Positions 1-8,131 of a DNA stretch of 32,574 nucleotides are shown here, one piece after another. The stretch is from assembly GCA_964492485.1 (NCBI GenBank), contig CAZBKM010000024.1, positions 1 through 32,574 on the forward strand, given 5' to 3'. The position numbers were made by a program, and so were the translations under genes. The notes beneath the pieces are model-generated. The model searched no databases. It saw only the letters and a program-made list of their open reading frames with translations, and was not told where the DNA came from. Position 1 is the first letter of the stretch. The number at the start of each line of letters is the position of its first letter. Source of the stretch: UBA5336 sp964492485 (GTDB lineage: Bacteria; Pseudomonadota; Alphaproteobacteria; Caulobacterales; Hyphomonadaceae).

Positions 1-680
1 GCGACATCATCAATTCCAACATCAACGCCATGCTGGACAAGGCCGAGAACCCCGAGAAGATCGCCCGGCTCATGATCCAGGAAATGGAAGACACGCTTGT
101 GGAGGTCCGCACCGCGGCGGCCCGCGCCATGGCCGACAGGAAGGAGATGGAGCGCGAAATCGCCTATTACGGCAAGCAGCGAGACGAATGGGCCGACAAG
201 GCGGAACTGGCCATCGACAAGGGGCGCGAGGACCTGGCCCGCGGCGCCCTCGCCGCCAAGCAGAAGGCCGAGGCCGAGATGGAGCGGCGCAGGGACGCCA
301 TGGCCGCCGCCGAGGATGCGTTCGAGAAGCGCCAGCAGGACCTGGCGAAGCTGCAGGAAAAGCTCAACGAGGCTAAGGCCAAGCATCGCGCCCTGAGAAT
401 GCGCCGGGAAGCCGCCGACCAGCGCATTCGGATGCGCAGCCAGACCTATGACGGCAAGGTGGACGATGCGCTCGCCCGTTACGCCACGGTGGAACGCAAG
501 GTCGACGAGATGGAGGCCTATGCCGACACGATCTGGGGCAAGGAGCCCTCACTGGAAGCCGATTTCGCCGCCCTCGAGCGCGAGGAAGCGATCGAGAAGG
601 AGCTGCAGGCGCTCAAGGCTCGTCGAGCCGGCGGCGCCAAGGCGACCAAGCCCGCCAAATCCGAAGCGAAGGAGGACTAG
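1..680 (+). CDS. pspA: Phage shock protein A (5' end outside window)
   Basis: PspA/IM30 family protein, a peripheral inner-membrane protein that stabilises the membrane under stress and in many bacteria restrains the activator PspF. The reading frame is open from base 3, and the first visible residues (DIINSNINAMLDKAENPEK) are the typical PspA N-terminus, so only a handful of codons are missing upstream. The rest is a long, highly charged coiled coil with many Ala, Glu, Lys and Arg residues, as expected. It is followed within 3 bases by a small membrane gene and then by pspB and pspC, which confirms the assignment. The C-terminal tail is Lys/Ala-rich. Regulation cannot be judged because the promoter is outside the window. 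Confidence 0.95.
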   Translation, partial: DIINSNINAMLDKAENPEKIARLMIQEMEDTLVEVRTAAARAMADRKEMEREIAYYGKQRDEWADKAELAIDKGREDLARGALAAKQKAEAEMERRRDAMAAAEDAFEKRQQDLAKLQEKLNEAKAKHRALRMRREAADQRIRMRSQTYDGKVDDALARYATVERKVDEMEAYADTIWGKEPSLEADFAALEREEAIEKELQALKARRAGGAKATKPAKSEAKED

Positions 681-683
681 GCC

Positions 684-839
684 ATGTGGATGCCATTCGC
701 GATCCTGGCGCTCATCATGGGAGTCCTGACCGCTCCCGGGCTGATTGCCCAGACCCTCGAGCGACGCCGCGCCGCCCGAACGGGCCATGATGCAGACCTT
801 GCCGGCAGCCACCTCCCGCGCGCAGGCAGGAAGGCCTAG
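684..839 (+). CDS. 51-aa single-pass membrane protein in the psp operon
   Basis: This ORF begins with ATG three bases after the pspA stop codon and ends three bases before the pspB start, so it fills the space between the two genes exactly. The product has 51 residues. An N-terminal hydrophobic helix (about residues 2-20, MPFAILALIMGVLTAPGLIA) is followed by a basic stretch (LERRRAARTG) and a polar tail, suggesting a single-pass protein with a cytoplasmic tail. The end of pspA (GAAGGAGGAC) supplies a good ribosome binding site. Its position between pspA and pspB suggests a role in the same membrane-stress response. I do not recognise the family, although short proteins of this kind occur in some psp loci. 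Confidence 0.75.
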   Translation: MWMPFAILALIMGVLTAPGLIAQTLERRRAARTGHDADLAGSHLPRAGRKA

Positions 840-842
840 ACC

Positions 843-1103
843 ATGGACGCCGATCTTCTGATTCCGCTCATCGCTGTCCTGTCGATCTTCGTGATCCTGC
901 CGGGGATGGTCTTTCACTACATCACGATCTGGCGCCGCCAGAAGACGCTGATGCCGGACGACGAGAAGATGCTCGAGGATCTCTGGCACGCCGCCAAGCG
1001 GATGGAACGCCGGATCGCCACCCTCGAGCAGCTCGTCGATGCCGACACCGACCGGCGCGGCCCCCGCGTCGACCCCACCGACACACGGAGCTTTGACCAA
1101 TGA
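843..1103 (+). CDS. pspB: Phage shock protein B
   Basis: PspB is a small inner-membrane protein that works with PspC to sense membrane damage and release PspA from its regulator. The 86-residue product has one N-terminal membrane helix (about residues 5-27), then the WRRQK basic segment and an amphipathic helix (DDEKMLEDLWHAAKRMERRI, then TLEQL) typical of PspB. A polar tail of about 20 residues makes it slightly longer than the enterobacterial protein. Its TGA stop overlaps the ATG of pspC (ATGA), so the two are translationally coupled. Confidence 0.9.
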   Translation: MDADLLIPLIAVLSIFVILPGMVFHYITIWRRQKTLMPDDEKMLEDLWHAAKRMERRIATLEQLVDADTDRRGPRVDPTDTRSFDQ

Positions 1104-1546
1104 CGCGTCGCCACCGCCATGCCCGCCGCCGGGACAGCCAACGCCACTACTCGGAATCGCCCAATCCGACGCGCTTCTACCGCTCCAGATCCGACAATGT
1201 GATCGCCGGAGTGTGCGGCGGCCTCGCCAACCGCTTCGGCTGGGACCCCCTCGTGGTGCGGCTGATCGCCCTGGCGCTCTTCTTCTTCGCCTTCGGGCCG
1301 CTGATGATCGTGGCCTATCTCGTTGTCTGGCTCCTGACGCCGCTGCGCCCGAAAGGTTTCGACCGGGCCGCCGACCCCGAGGAAGAAGCGTTCTGGCGCG
1401 ATGTCTCCGACCGCCCGAAGGCCACGTTCGGCACCCTTCGCTACACCTTCATGGACCTGGAATCCCGTCTCCAGCGACTCGAACGTGACGTGACCTCCGA
1501 CGAGTGGCGGCTGCGCCGGGAGTTCAGGGACCTGGAAGGCCACTGA
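1100..1546 (+). CDS. pspC: Phage shock protein C
   Basis: PspC-domain inner-membrane protein, partner of PspB. Residues of about 22-75 carry the signature of the domain: a short aromatic segment (TRFYRSR), the turn DNVIAGVCGGLANRFGWD, and then a long hydrophobic membrane segment ending in VVWLLTPLRP. The C-terminal half is polar and contains a possible short coiled coil (MDLESRLQRLERDVTSDEW) similar to that in other proteobacterial PspC proteins. The start overlaps the pspB stop by four bases. The family and context are clear; only the function of the C-terminal tail is unknown. Confidence 0.93.
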   Translation: MTRRHRHARRRDSQRHYSESPNPTRFYRSRSDNVIAGVCGGLANRFGWDPLVVRLIALALFFFAFGPLMIVAYLVVWLLTPLRPKGFDRAADPEEEAFWRDVSDRPKATFGTLRYTFMDLESRLQRLERDVTSDEWRLRREFRDLEGH

Positions 1547-1587
1547 CGCGGGTCCGGAGGACTCCAGACTGAACGGGAACGAGACAG

Positions 1588-1776
1588 ATGACCAAGGTGA
1601 ACCGACTGATCCGAAGCCCCTGGCTGGCCGGCGTGCTGGCTACCGCCATCCTGAGCGTCGCCTTCGCCGGCGTCACGGCGGCAGGGGGCGTCTCCGTCCG
1701 CGCCGGCCATATCGAGGTCACCCTCGACATGCGCAGCGACCAGGGCATGCTGCTACGCTTCGCCCGGGCCGCCTGA
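1588..1776 (+). CDS. 62-aa hypothetical membrane or secreted protein
   Basis: Small ORF starting 41 bases after pspC on the same strand, possibly the last gene of the psp operon. The product has a basic N-terminus (MTKVNRLIRSP), a hydrophobic segment at about residues 12-35 and a short polar tail. It could be a single-pass membrane protein or a cleaved exported peptide. A purine-rich stretch (GGGAACGAGACAG) precedes the ATG, but it is not a strong Shine-Dalgarno sequence. No family is recognised and the ORF is short, so it may be spurious; the membrane-helix pattern and position are the only support. Confidence 0.45.
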   Translation: MTKVNRLIRSPWLAGVLATAILSVAFAGVTAAGGVSVRAGHIEVTLDMRSDQGMLLRFARAA

Positions 1777-1853
1777 AGCGGCGCGCTCGCCAGGTATCCC
1801 TACGCCACTTCGGAGGCGATGTTGCGAGTTGACCGCCGGCCGGGCCGTGAGCG

Positions 1854-3713
1854 CTACCCCCGTCTGAGGCGGCGGCGCAGCATCCGCACGGGGCTGACCG
1901 CCGTGCGGGCGGGAACGCTGGCCGGAACCGGGTCGGCAAACATCTGAGCCACCAGCAGGTCAGCCAGCCAGGGGGCAAAGGTAAAGCCGCGGCTGCCGAG
2001 GCCTCCCACCAGCCAAACCCCTGGCACGAGCGGCGCATCCGCCGCCACGGGCTGCCCCTTCCTCAGCGGCGCGAAGATGCGCAGATAGGCCTCGCCGTCG
2101 GGCAAGGCGCCGACCAGCGGCAGCCGGTCGGGGGTCGTGGCCCGGACCGCCGCGCGCGAGCGATGCGCCGCGCTGCCGACCTCTCCGCACCAGTCCGGCG
2201 CCAGGACGGCCAGACCCTCCGCGTTGGCCGCGCGCGCCTGATCGGAGGGCTGTGGCGGACCTGAGCCGGCGGGACCATAGGTGGCACCCCACAGGCGGTC
2301 GCATCCATCGGCGAGCGCATAGGTGCCCGAGGCGACCGCCTGCGCCGGCAGGTTTCGCCCGGTCCTGGCATGTTCCACCTGCCCCAAACGGCCCTCCAGC
2401 ATGGCCCAGGGTGCCCAGGCGGAGAGCGCCGGACCTGCCGCGAGCACGATGGCATCGTAACGCCGCCCATTCACACGAAGATCAACGAGGTCGATCACCG
2501 TCTCTTCGCCGAAGCAGGTCTCGACGTCAGCGATCAGGTCCGGCAGCAATAGGGGCGGACGCAGGATGAGTGCGCCGTCATGGCGCAATCCGCCGTCCGG
2601 CAGCGCGCGCAGGTCCTCGGACGGAAGCGGCGGGTCGGCCAGGATCTTCTCGAAGCGCTGGCGATCCTGGGCATCGCGAGGTCGCTGTTCGACCGATGTG
2701 GGCGTTGCACCTGGCCGGCCGGCATACGCCGCCCGCGCGGAGAGATAGGCGTCGACCAGCAGGCGCGCCTGCACCGTGTCGGCGGCATCCAGTCGCGGCA
2801 TCAGCAGCGCCAGGGGGTTGCCGCTCGCACCCGTGCCAGGCGCATTCCCCCGATCATAAAGCGTGACCGCTCCACCGCGCACGCTCAGCCGGTTGGCCAC
2901 CAGACATCCCGCAATGCCGGCGCCGATGACGGCGATCCGGCGAGGTGCCACCGGAGCCGGCCGCAAGCCCAGGGGATCGGCATCGCGCCGGGCGGGGCGT
3001 GCCAGTCTTGCCTCCAGGCGCTCGCGCTTGCGTCCGTAACCGGGCATCTTGTCCACATCGAAGCCCGCCTCCACCAGGCCACGCCGCACGGGACCGGCGA
3101 CGCTGAACGTTGCGACCCGCCCGCCGGGCGCCGTGCGCGCCGCGATCGCGGGAAACAGGGACGGCGCCCACATCTCGGCGTTGCGCGCGGGGGAGAAGCC
3201 GTCAAGGAACCAGGCATCCGCCTCGAATTCGGCGCGCGGCAGGGAGTCGGCGATCGGGTCCACGTGCAGCATGAGTCGCACACCCTCATCCGGCCAGACG
3301 AGGTGGCGGACGCCGCGGGCACGTTCAGGCCAGGCTGCCAGAAGTCTGGCAGCGAGCGCCGCCACGTCCGGATCCTTGACCAGCGCCGCGTCGAGCGCCC
3401 GTCCCGCCTGGTCTGCGGACAGCGGAAAGGCCTCGAAGCTGACAAAGCTCAGCCAGGCCCCGGGATCGGGTCGTGCGGCGCGCCACGCGGCCCAGGTTGC
3501 GAGAAAGTTCAGCCCGGTCCCGAATCCCGTCTCCGCGACGGTGAACCGCCGACGCCCCGACCAGGCCTCGGGCAGGCCGCAGCCCTCAAGGAAGACGGCC
3601 CGCGCCTCGGCAAGCCCGTCGCCGGCGGCGTAGTAGATGTCGTCATGTCGGGCTGAGACGGGCGTCCCATCCGGGCGCCACTCCAGCGCCGGCTCGGGAG
3701 GCAGGCGGGTCAT
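1854..3713 (-). CDS. mnmC: MnmC: bifunctional mnm5s2U34 tRNA modification enzyme
   Basis: Two-domain enzyme that completes mnm5(s2)U at the wobble position of tRNAs. The N-terminal MnmD methyltransferase part (about residues 1-245) contains the SAM-binding motif ETGFGTGLNF (61-70) and the catalytic-region motif DAWFLDGFSPARN (about 166-178). The C-terminal part (from about 257) is the FAD-dependent MnmC1 oxidase that removes the carboxymethyl group, starting with the dinucleotide-binding motif AVIGAGIAGC (about 261-270) and ending with the GLGSRGFTFAPW-type segment common to the family. The length of 619 residues is normal for the fused enzyme. The ATG at 3713 gives the expected N-terminus. 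The gene is divergent from the photolyase-like gene, with about 63 bases between them. Confidence 0.93.
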   Translation of the reverse strand: MTRLPPEPALEWRPDGTPVSARHDDIYYAAGDGLAEARAVFLEGCGLPEAWSGRRRFTVAETGFGTGLNFLATWAAWRAARPDPGAWLSFVSFEAFPLSADQAGRALDAALVKDPDVAALAARLLAAWPERARGVRHLVWPDEGVRLMLHVDPIADSLPRAEFEADAWFLDGFSPARNAEMWAPSLFPAIAARTAPGGRVATFSVAGPVRRGLVEAGFDVDKMPGYGRKRERLEARLARPARRDADPLGLRPAPVAPRRIAVIGAGIAGCLVANRLSVRGGAVTLYDRGNAPGTGASGNPLALLMPRLDAADTVQARLLVDAYLSARAAYAGRPGATPTSVEQRPRDAQDRQRFEKILADPPLPSEDLRALPDGGLRHDGALILRPPLLLPDLIADVETCFGEETVIDLVDLRVNGRRYDAIVLAAGPALSAWAPWAMLEGRLGQVEHARTGRNLPAQAVASGTYALADGCDRLWGATYGPAGSGPPQPSDQARAANAEGLAVLAPDWCGEVGSAAHRSRAAVRATTPDRLPLVGALPDGEAYLRIFAPLRKGQPVAADAPLVPGVWLVGGLGSRGFTFAPWLADLLVAQMFADPVPASVPARTAVSPVRMLRRRLRRG

Positions 3714-3776
3714 GGCGTGGTTCTAGCGCGGGCCGGACGCGCTTGAAAGGCGCCATGCCGGGCTATTTCGTTGCGC

Positions 3777-5018
3777 ATGGATGACCTTTTTCCAACCCTC
3801 GACCACGTAGACTTGATCCCGACCCGACAGGCCGGACTTGCCCGGCTGAAGGCCTTCACGCCGCAAATGGGTGGACATTATGCGCGGATGCGCAACCACG
3901 ATCTTGGCCCCGCCAGGCGCGGCAATGTCTCGATGCTCTCGCCCTGGATCCGGACGCGGACGATCCTGGAAGACGAGGCCGCACGCGCGGCGCTGGGCCG
4001 ATTTGCCCTGTCGACGGCGGAAAAGTTCATTCAGGAGGTGTGCTGGCGGACCTATTTCAAGGGCTGGCTCGAGCATCGTCCGAGTGTATGGACCACATAT
4101 CTGCGCGAGCGCGACAGGGCCCTGGACCAGCTTTCCGGGGGCAGGGAAAAGGCCTATCGCATGGCCGTCGCAGGACAGACCGGGATCGAGGGGTTCGACG
4201 ACTGGGCGCGCGAACTGGTCGACACCGGCTATCTCCACAATCATGCGCGGATGTGGTTCGCCTCCATCTGGACCTTCACGCTGGGTCTGCCCTGGGAACT
4301 CGGCGCGGACTTCTTTCTTACGCATCTTATCGATGGCGACCCGGCCTCGAACACGCTCTCATGGCGATGGGTGGCCGGCCTGCACACGCCGGGCAAGACC
4401 TATCTGGCCCGCCGCTCGAACATGGCGAAATTCACGGACGGACGCTTCGCGCCCGAGGGACTCGCCACCGAGGCGGCGCCGGTCGAGGGCCCGGAAAATC
4501 CCCGACCGGGGGATCTGCGCCCGGGTGACCCCTGGCCCGACGGCCATGTGGCCATGCTTCTGACCGAGGACGACCTTAACGTGGAAACCCTGCGTCCGGC
4601 CGGCGCCACCGTCACGCATCTGGCCGGCGCCAGCCTTGCAGACCTGCGCAGCCGGGACGGCGCCGGAGGTCCAGCCCGCGACTTCCTGGCCGGGGCGGTG
4701 GACGACGCCCTGGCGCGCGGCGGAGCCCTTTACTCGGTCGCGCCCACACGGCTGGGCGACGGATCGACTTTCGTCGAAGATGCCACCCGCTGGATCAGGG
4801 CCACCGGTGCAGAGACGGTGGTGACGGGCTTTCCACCCGTGGGCTGGGGGCGGGAGACGCTCGACACACTGCGCCAGCGGCTGGCGGGTGAGGGCGTGCG
4901 CCTCTTCTACCTTCAGCGTGACTGGGACCGGGCCTTCTGGCCCCATGCCCGCAAGGGGTTCTTCGGGCTCAAGAAAGAGATCCCCGGCGTGCTCGCAGAA
5001 CTCGGCTTTGCCGTGTAG
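3777..5018 (+). CDS. Photolyase/cryptochrome-like FAD protein with C-terminal extra domain
   Basis: The N-terminal ~230 residues match the helical FAD-binding domain of DNA photolyases and cryptochromes. Visible motifs are SPWIRTRTI, EKFIQEVCWRTYF, the LHNHARMW segment, LPWELGADFF and DGDPASNTLSWRW, the region that binds FAD in the family. The usual N-terminal alpha/beta antenna domain is absent. Instead about 170 residues follow the FAD domain, with alternating strand/helix character (ETVVTGFPPVGWGRETLD, then GVRLFYLQRDWD, FGLKKEIPGVL). They resemble a diverged antenna-type domain placed at the other end. I chose the ATG at 3777; a TTG six bases upstream is in frame. It could repair DNA or be a light sensor; the substrate cannot be read from sequence. 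Confidence 0.82.
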   Translation: MDDLFPTLDHVDLIPTRQAGLARLKAFTPQMGGHYARMRNHDLGPARRGNVSMLSPWIRTRTILEDEAARAALGRFALSTAEKFIQEVCWRTYFKGWLEHRPSVWTTYLRERDRALDQLSGGREKAYRMAVAGQTGIEGFDDWARELVDTGYLHNHARMWFASIWTFTLGLPWELGADFFLTHLIDGDPASNTLSWRWVAGLHTPGKTYLARRSNMAKFTDGRFAPEGLATEAAPVEGPENPRPGDLRPGDPWPDGHVAMLLTEDDLNVETLRPAGATVTHLAGASLADLRSRDGAGGPARDFLAGAVDDALARGGALYSVAPTRLGDGSTFVEDATRWIRATGAETVVTGFPPVGWGRETLDTLRQRLAGEGVRLFYLQRDWDRAFWPHARKGFFGLKKEIPGVLAELGFAV

Positions 5019-5028
5019 GGTGGCCATC

Positions 5029-5316
5029 ATGAGCACGCCGCCCATCCACCGCGAAGTGTCCGATACCAAGGGGCGCTACACCCTGACGCTCGACGGTCAC
5101 ACCGCCGAGTTGAGTTATTCGAGGGCGGGCGCGACACGGATCATCATCGATCATACCGGGGTGCCCGAAGCTCTGGCGGGGCGCGGCGCAGGCAAAGCTC
5201 TGCTCCAGCGCGCCGTGGAGGATGCCCGGGCCGAAGGCGTCCGGATCGTGCCGCTGTGCCCCTTTGCGAAAACCCAGATCGAGGCGCACCCGGAATGGCA
5301 GGACGTCCTAGCCTAG
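5029..5316 (+). CDS. Small GNAT-type N-acetyltransferase (YjdJ/CG-like)
   Basis: A 95-residue protein of the short GNAT group (Acetyltransf_CG, YjdJ-like). It contains the compact core: beta strands with LSYSRAGATRIIIDHTGVPE, the acetyl-CoA binding loop GRGAGKALLQRAVEDARA, and the conserved tail PLCPFAKTQIEAHPEWQDVL. These short proteins are about half the size of standard GNAT enzymes, and their substrates are unknown. The ATG at 5029 lies 10 bases after the photolyase-like stop, preceded by GTAGGGTGG as ribosome binding site. The stop codon lies inside the next gene, so this gene, the photolyase-like gene and the Cys-cluster gene are probably co-transcribed. Confidence 0.87.
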   Translation: MSTPPIHREVSDTKGRYTLTLDGHTAELSYSRAGATRIIIDHTGVPEALAGRGAGKALLQRAVEDARAEGVRIVPLCPFAKTQIEAHPEWQDVLA

Positions 5317-5759
5317 ACGCGTTCTGGCGGCGCAAGCGCCTGGACCAGATGACCGAGTCGGAGTGGGAATCCCTCTGCGACGGGTGTGGCAAATGCTGCC
5401 TGCTGAAGCTGGAAGACGAGGACAGCGGCGAAATCGCCTATACGCGCCTTCACTGCCGCCTGTTCGACCCAGACACCTGCCGGTGTGGCGATTACGCCAA
5501 CCGGAAAACGCGGGTCCCCGACTGCGTGAAGCTTACGCCGGAGGCGATCGAGCAGATCCGATGGATGCCCAGAACCTGCTCCTACCGCCTGGTCGCCGAG
5601 GGCCATGACCTGCCCGACTGGCACCATCTGGTCTGCGGCGATCCCGACCGCATTCACCGCGAAGGGCATTCGGTGCGGGGCCGGACCCGCTCTGAAGACA
5701 GCGTGCTTGAAGAAGATCAGATCGACTGGATCATCGACTGGAAGGGGAACGCCCCCTGA
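5295..5759 (+). CDS. YcgN/UPF0260 family Cys-cluster protein
   Basis: Protein of the YcgN (UPF0260) family, related to the CxxCxxCC zinc/iron cluster proteins. The signature CDGCGKCC (Cys28, 31, 34, 35 counted from the ATG at 5295) is followed by further conserved cysteines in LHCRLFDPDTCRCGDY and VPDCVKL and by the WMPRTCSYR segment, consistent with a metal-binding protein. The ATG at 5295 overlaps the end of the GNAT gene by 22 bases and gives a 154-residue product of usual length. A GTG at 5256 in the same frame would add 13 residues but lies deep in the upstream gene. Function is not established for the family. Confidence 0.88.
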   Translation: MAGRPSLDAFWRRKRLDQMTESEWESLCDGCGKCCLLKLEDEDSGEIAYTRLHCRLFDPDTCRCGDYANRKTRVPDCVKLTPEAIEQIRWMPRTCSYRLVAEGHDLPDWHHLVCGDPDRIHREGHSVRGRTRSEDSVLEEDQIDWIIDWKGNAP

Positions 5760-5771
5760 TCGGCGACCCGT

Positions 5772-6740
5772 TCAGCGCCTGGGCCATGTCTCCAGCAGCG
5801 TTCGGAGCGCAGCAATAAATGCCAGCGGCTGGTCCAGCATCACATGGTGTTCGGCGTGGGGAATCGAGATGAAGGGCGTGTCCGGCGCAAACAGCGTCCG
5901 CATATAGGCCCAGACCCTGTCGGTCACGAGTACACTGTCGGCGCCCCGCATCACGGCGAAGGGACAGCGACCCTCGCCCACGAGCTCGCCAGGACGCGTC
6001 CAGTCATCCAGGCTTTGGAAAATGAAGGGGTCGAACTTCCAAGAATAACCGGAGGCCTCTTCGGACTCGATACGTTTCAGGCTCCAGCGCGCGATGTAGT
6101 CCATCAGGTAATGGTTCTCGCAGGGTTGCGGCGGCGCCAGACGGAACCGGCCGAGCGCGGTGGCCAGATCCGGGTAGACCCGGTTCGGCCGCGTGCGCCG
6201 GGGCGGGCCGGGACGGTCCTCGTCCGGCGGGAGCAGCGCGCTGTCGACGATCACCGTACCGGCGAACCGGTCACCGGTCTCCACCGCTGTCTGCAAGGCC
6301 ACGAAGCCCCCGAACGAGTGGGCGACCAGCACGGGCTTGCGCGGCGCGTCGAACAGGCCCGCAGCCTCGCAGACCGCCACCTGTTCCCGCGCGAACTGGG
6401 ACATCCGATAGGTGGAACGCCAATCGCTCTCGCCCATGCCGGAAAAGGTCATCGCCACCACATGGCGCTCCGCGCTCAGATAGGGGGCCACGAAATCCCA
6501 CCAGTGGGCATGAGCCCCATTGCCGTGCACGAGAAGCACGCCGGGCTGGCCGGATTCGCCCCACGCCTGATAATGAACGAATGCCCCCTCCACCTCGACG
6601 GATCCGCGCCGATAGGGCGTGGCAACCGCCTCCTCGAACCAGGCCGGCGCGGGTGGGCGCGCACCGCCGTAAACGGCCAGGGGTCCCCCATCAGGGGCGT
6701 CGCGTTCGCGCTCGCTCAGGCGGTCGTCACTGTCTGCCAT
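5772..6740 (-). CDS. Alpha/beta hydrolase
   Basis: Alpha/beta-hydrolase fold enzyme of 322 residues. The oxyanion-hole region is LLVHGNGAHAHWW (HGNG at 72-75), the nucleophile elbow is VAHSFGGF with Ser142, a likely acid is Asp268 (VMRGADSVLV) and the catalytic histidine is in IPHAEHHVMLDQP (about 298-299). The N-terminal ~45 residues form a polar extension before the core. The family includes esterases, epoxide hydrolases and C-C bond hydrolases, and nothing here fixes the substrate. It runs toward the Cys-cluster gene, leaving 12 bases between the two stop codons. Confidence 0.88.
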   Translation of the reverse strand: MADSDDRLSERERDAPDGGPLAVYGGARPPAPAWFEEAVATPYRRGSVEVEGAFVHYQAWGESGQPGVLLVHGNGAHAHWWDFVAPYLSAERHVVAMTFSGMGESDWRSTYRMSQFAREQVAVCEAAGLFDAPRKPVLVAHSFGGFVALQTAVETGDRFAGTVIVDSALLPPDEDRPGPPRRTRPNRVYPDLATALGRFRLAPPQPCENHYLMDYIARWSLKRIESEEASGYSWKFDPFIFQSLDDWTRPGELVGEGRCPFAVMRGADSVLVTDRVWAYMRTLFAPDTPFISIPHAEHHVMLDQPLAFIAALRTLLETWPRR

Positions 6741-6800
6741 GTGAATCTCCGGATCGTCTGGTAGGCCGGGCGGGCGGGCGACGGCAAGCGTGACCCAAGG

Positions 6801-7241
6801 TCAGCCGTCGCGACGCGGCACGGCCTTGAAGGTGCCGGTCCCCGTCATCAGCGTCCGCTCGCCGCACCAGATGCGGCCGCGCACGGTGTAGACCTGCTCG
6901 GTCTCGCCGATGACCTCGCCGCTGCCTTCCACCCAGTCGCCCAGGGCAGCACCGGACAGGAAATCGCAGACCAGCCGGATGGTGACCCAGCCATAACCTT
7001 CGCCCGGATCGACCGCATGACCCCAGGCCATGTCTGCAAAGGTCATGAGCATGCCGCCATGGGCGTTCATCATGCCATTGACGTGATGCGGTTCGACCCG
7101 GAAGGCACGGATGTAGCCACCCCCGGGCAGGATGCGGTCATAGAGTGGACCGACCTGGCGCCCGAATCCGCGATGCCAGGGCAAGGGCGTGAAGCCCTCG
7201 GGCACATCGCCGGTCTGGGTGTCCATCAGGTCGTCGGCCAT
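6801..7241 (-). CDS. PaaI-family hotdog thioesterase
   Basis: A 146-residue single-hotdog-domain protein of the PaaI/acyl-CoA thioesterase type. The key segment VNGMMNAHGGMLMTFADMAWG (split here as VNGMMNAHGG then MLMTFADMA) holds the HGG turn and the acidic residue on the hotdog helix, followed by the strands VTIRLVCDFLSGAALGDWVE. The ATG at 7241 is preceded by an excellent ribosome binding site (GAGGAGGGACCCA), so an upstream in-frame extension to 7475 is not used. The substrate is probably an acyl-CoA thioester. It lies about 60 bases upstream of the alpha/beta hydrolase on the same strand, so co-transcription is likely. Confidence 0.9.
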   Translation of the reverse strand: MADDLMDTQTGDVPEGFTPLPWHRGFGRQVGPLYDRILPGGGYIRAFRVEPHHVNGMMNAHGGMLMTFADMAWGHAVDPGEGYGWVTIRLVCDFLSGAALGDWVEGSGEVIGETEQVYTVRGRIWCGERTLMTGTGTFKAVPRRDG

Positions 7242-7347
7242 TGGGTCCCTCCTCTTCGCACCTGCAGCGACTTGCCACCACTGCCGCGGCGCTGTCCAGA
7301 CGCAAGGGCAAGACGTCGACGGGGGCCGGCCACGTCTCGCAAGCGCC

Positions 7348-8073
7348 TCAGACTTGGCCTTCGGCAACGGCGAACAGGACCAGCGCAAGCGCGTTCGCGC
7401 TGGCATGGGCGACAATCGCCGGACCAATGGAGCCGCTTCGGATCCGCAGCCACGCAAACAGGAGACCCGCCGCAAACACCGGGATCAGGGCAACCGGGGC
7501 ATACTGCATGTGCACGGCAGCGAAACCGGCGGATGTCAGTGCCGCAGCGGCCCAGGGCGACCAGCCGCGCGCCAGCAGACATCCCAGCGCAATGCCGCGG
7601 AAGGCGATTTCCTCCACGACCGGCGCCAGGATCACCGCGAACGCGACCAGGCTGGGCGTGAGCCGATCCGGCGAGAACATCCGGGTGTCGGCGCCGTCCC
7701 GATACATCCAGTTCGGATCGCCACCCGCCACGGCAAGGGCGACGATCAGCGCCGTTCCGTGCAGGACCAGCGGACCCAGCAATCCGGCCATGACAACCCA
7801 GTCGCCATGGGCGCGCACGGGTGCAGCGAAGGCCCCCGCACCAACCTGTTCGCTCCAGCGGCTCATCAGCGCGAAGAGCGCCAGATGGCTCACCGCCATG
7901 ACCTGCCACTGACGCTCACCGCCAAGCATCCAGGCCTGGCCTGGCCCCAGGATCGTGATCAGGACGAACGTCCCCAGGGCCGGAAACAGCATCGGCGCCG
8001 CAAAGGCCCAGAACAGGGCCGACAACGGGTGTTGGGCCAGGACGGGCGGCGTCGCATGCGGGGCTTCGGACAT
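7348..8073 (-). CDS. CPBP-family intramembrane metalloprotease
   Basis: Polytopic membrane protein (241 residues, about seven hydrophobic segments) of the CPBP/Abi (Rce1-like) family. The three conserved motifs are present: VVEEIAFRGI (Glu154-Glu155, Phe158-Arg159), the helix with His188 (GFAAVHMQY) and HASANALAL (His223, Asn227). Family members cleave prenylated or other membrane proteins, or serve as bacteriocin immunity factors, and the bacterial substrate here is unknown. The start at 8073 yields a hydrophilic N-terminus of about 15 residues before the first membrane segment. It is separated by about 100 bases from the thioesterase gene downstream. Confidence 0.9.
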   Translation of the reverse strand: MSEAPHATPPVLAQHPLSALFWAFAAPMLFPALGTFVLITILGPGQAWMLGGERQWQVMAVSHLALFALMSRWSEQVGAGAFAAPVRAHGDWVVMAGLLGPLVLHGTALIVALAVAGGDPNWMYRDGADTRMFSPDRLTPSLVAFAVILAPVVEEIAFRGIALGCLLARGWSPWAAAALTSAGFAAVHMQYAPVALIPVFAAGLLFAWLRIRSGSIGPAIVAHASANALALVLFAVAEGQV

Positions 8074-8131
8074 GTCTGCGACCTATCCCGACCGGGGCGC
8101 CAGGCAAAGATCCGGCGTCAGCCGACCTGCT

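Noticed and set aside
2580..3656. 358-codon open frame on the plus strand
   Set aside because: Antisense shadow of mnmC; composition is Arg/Gly/Pro-rich and no ribosome binding site or domain is visible.
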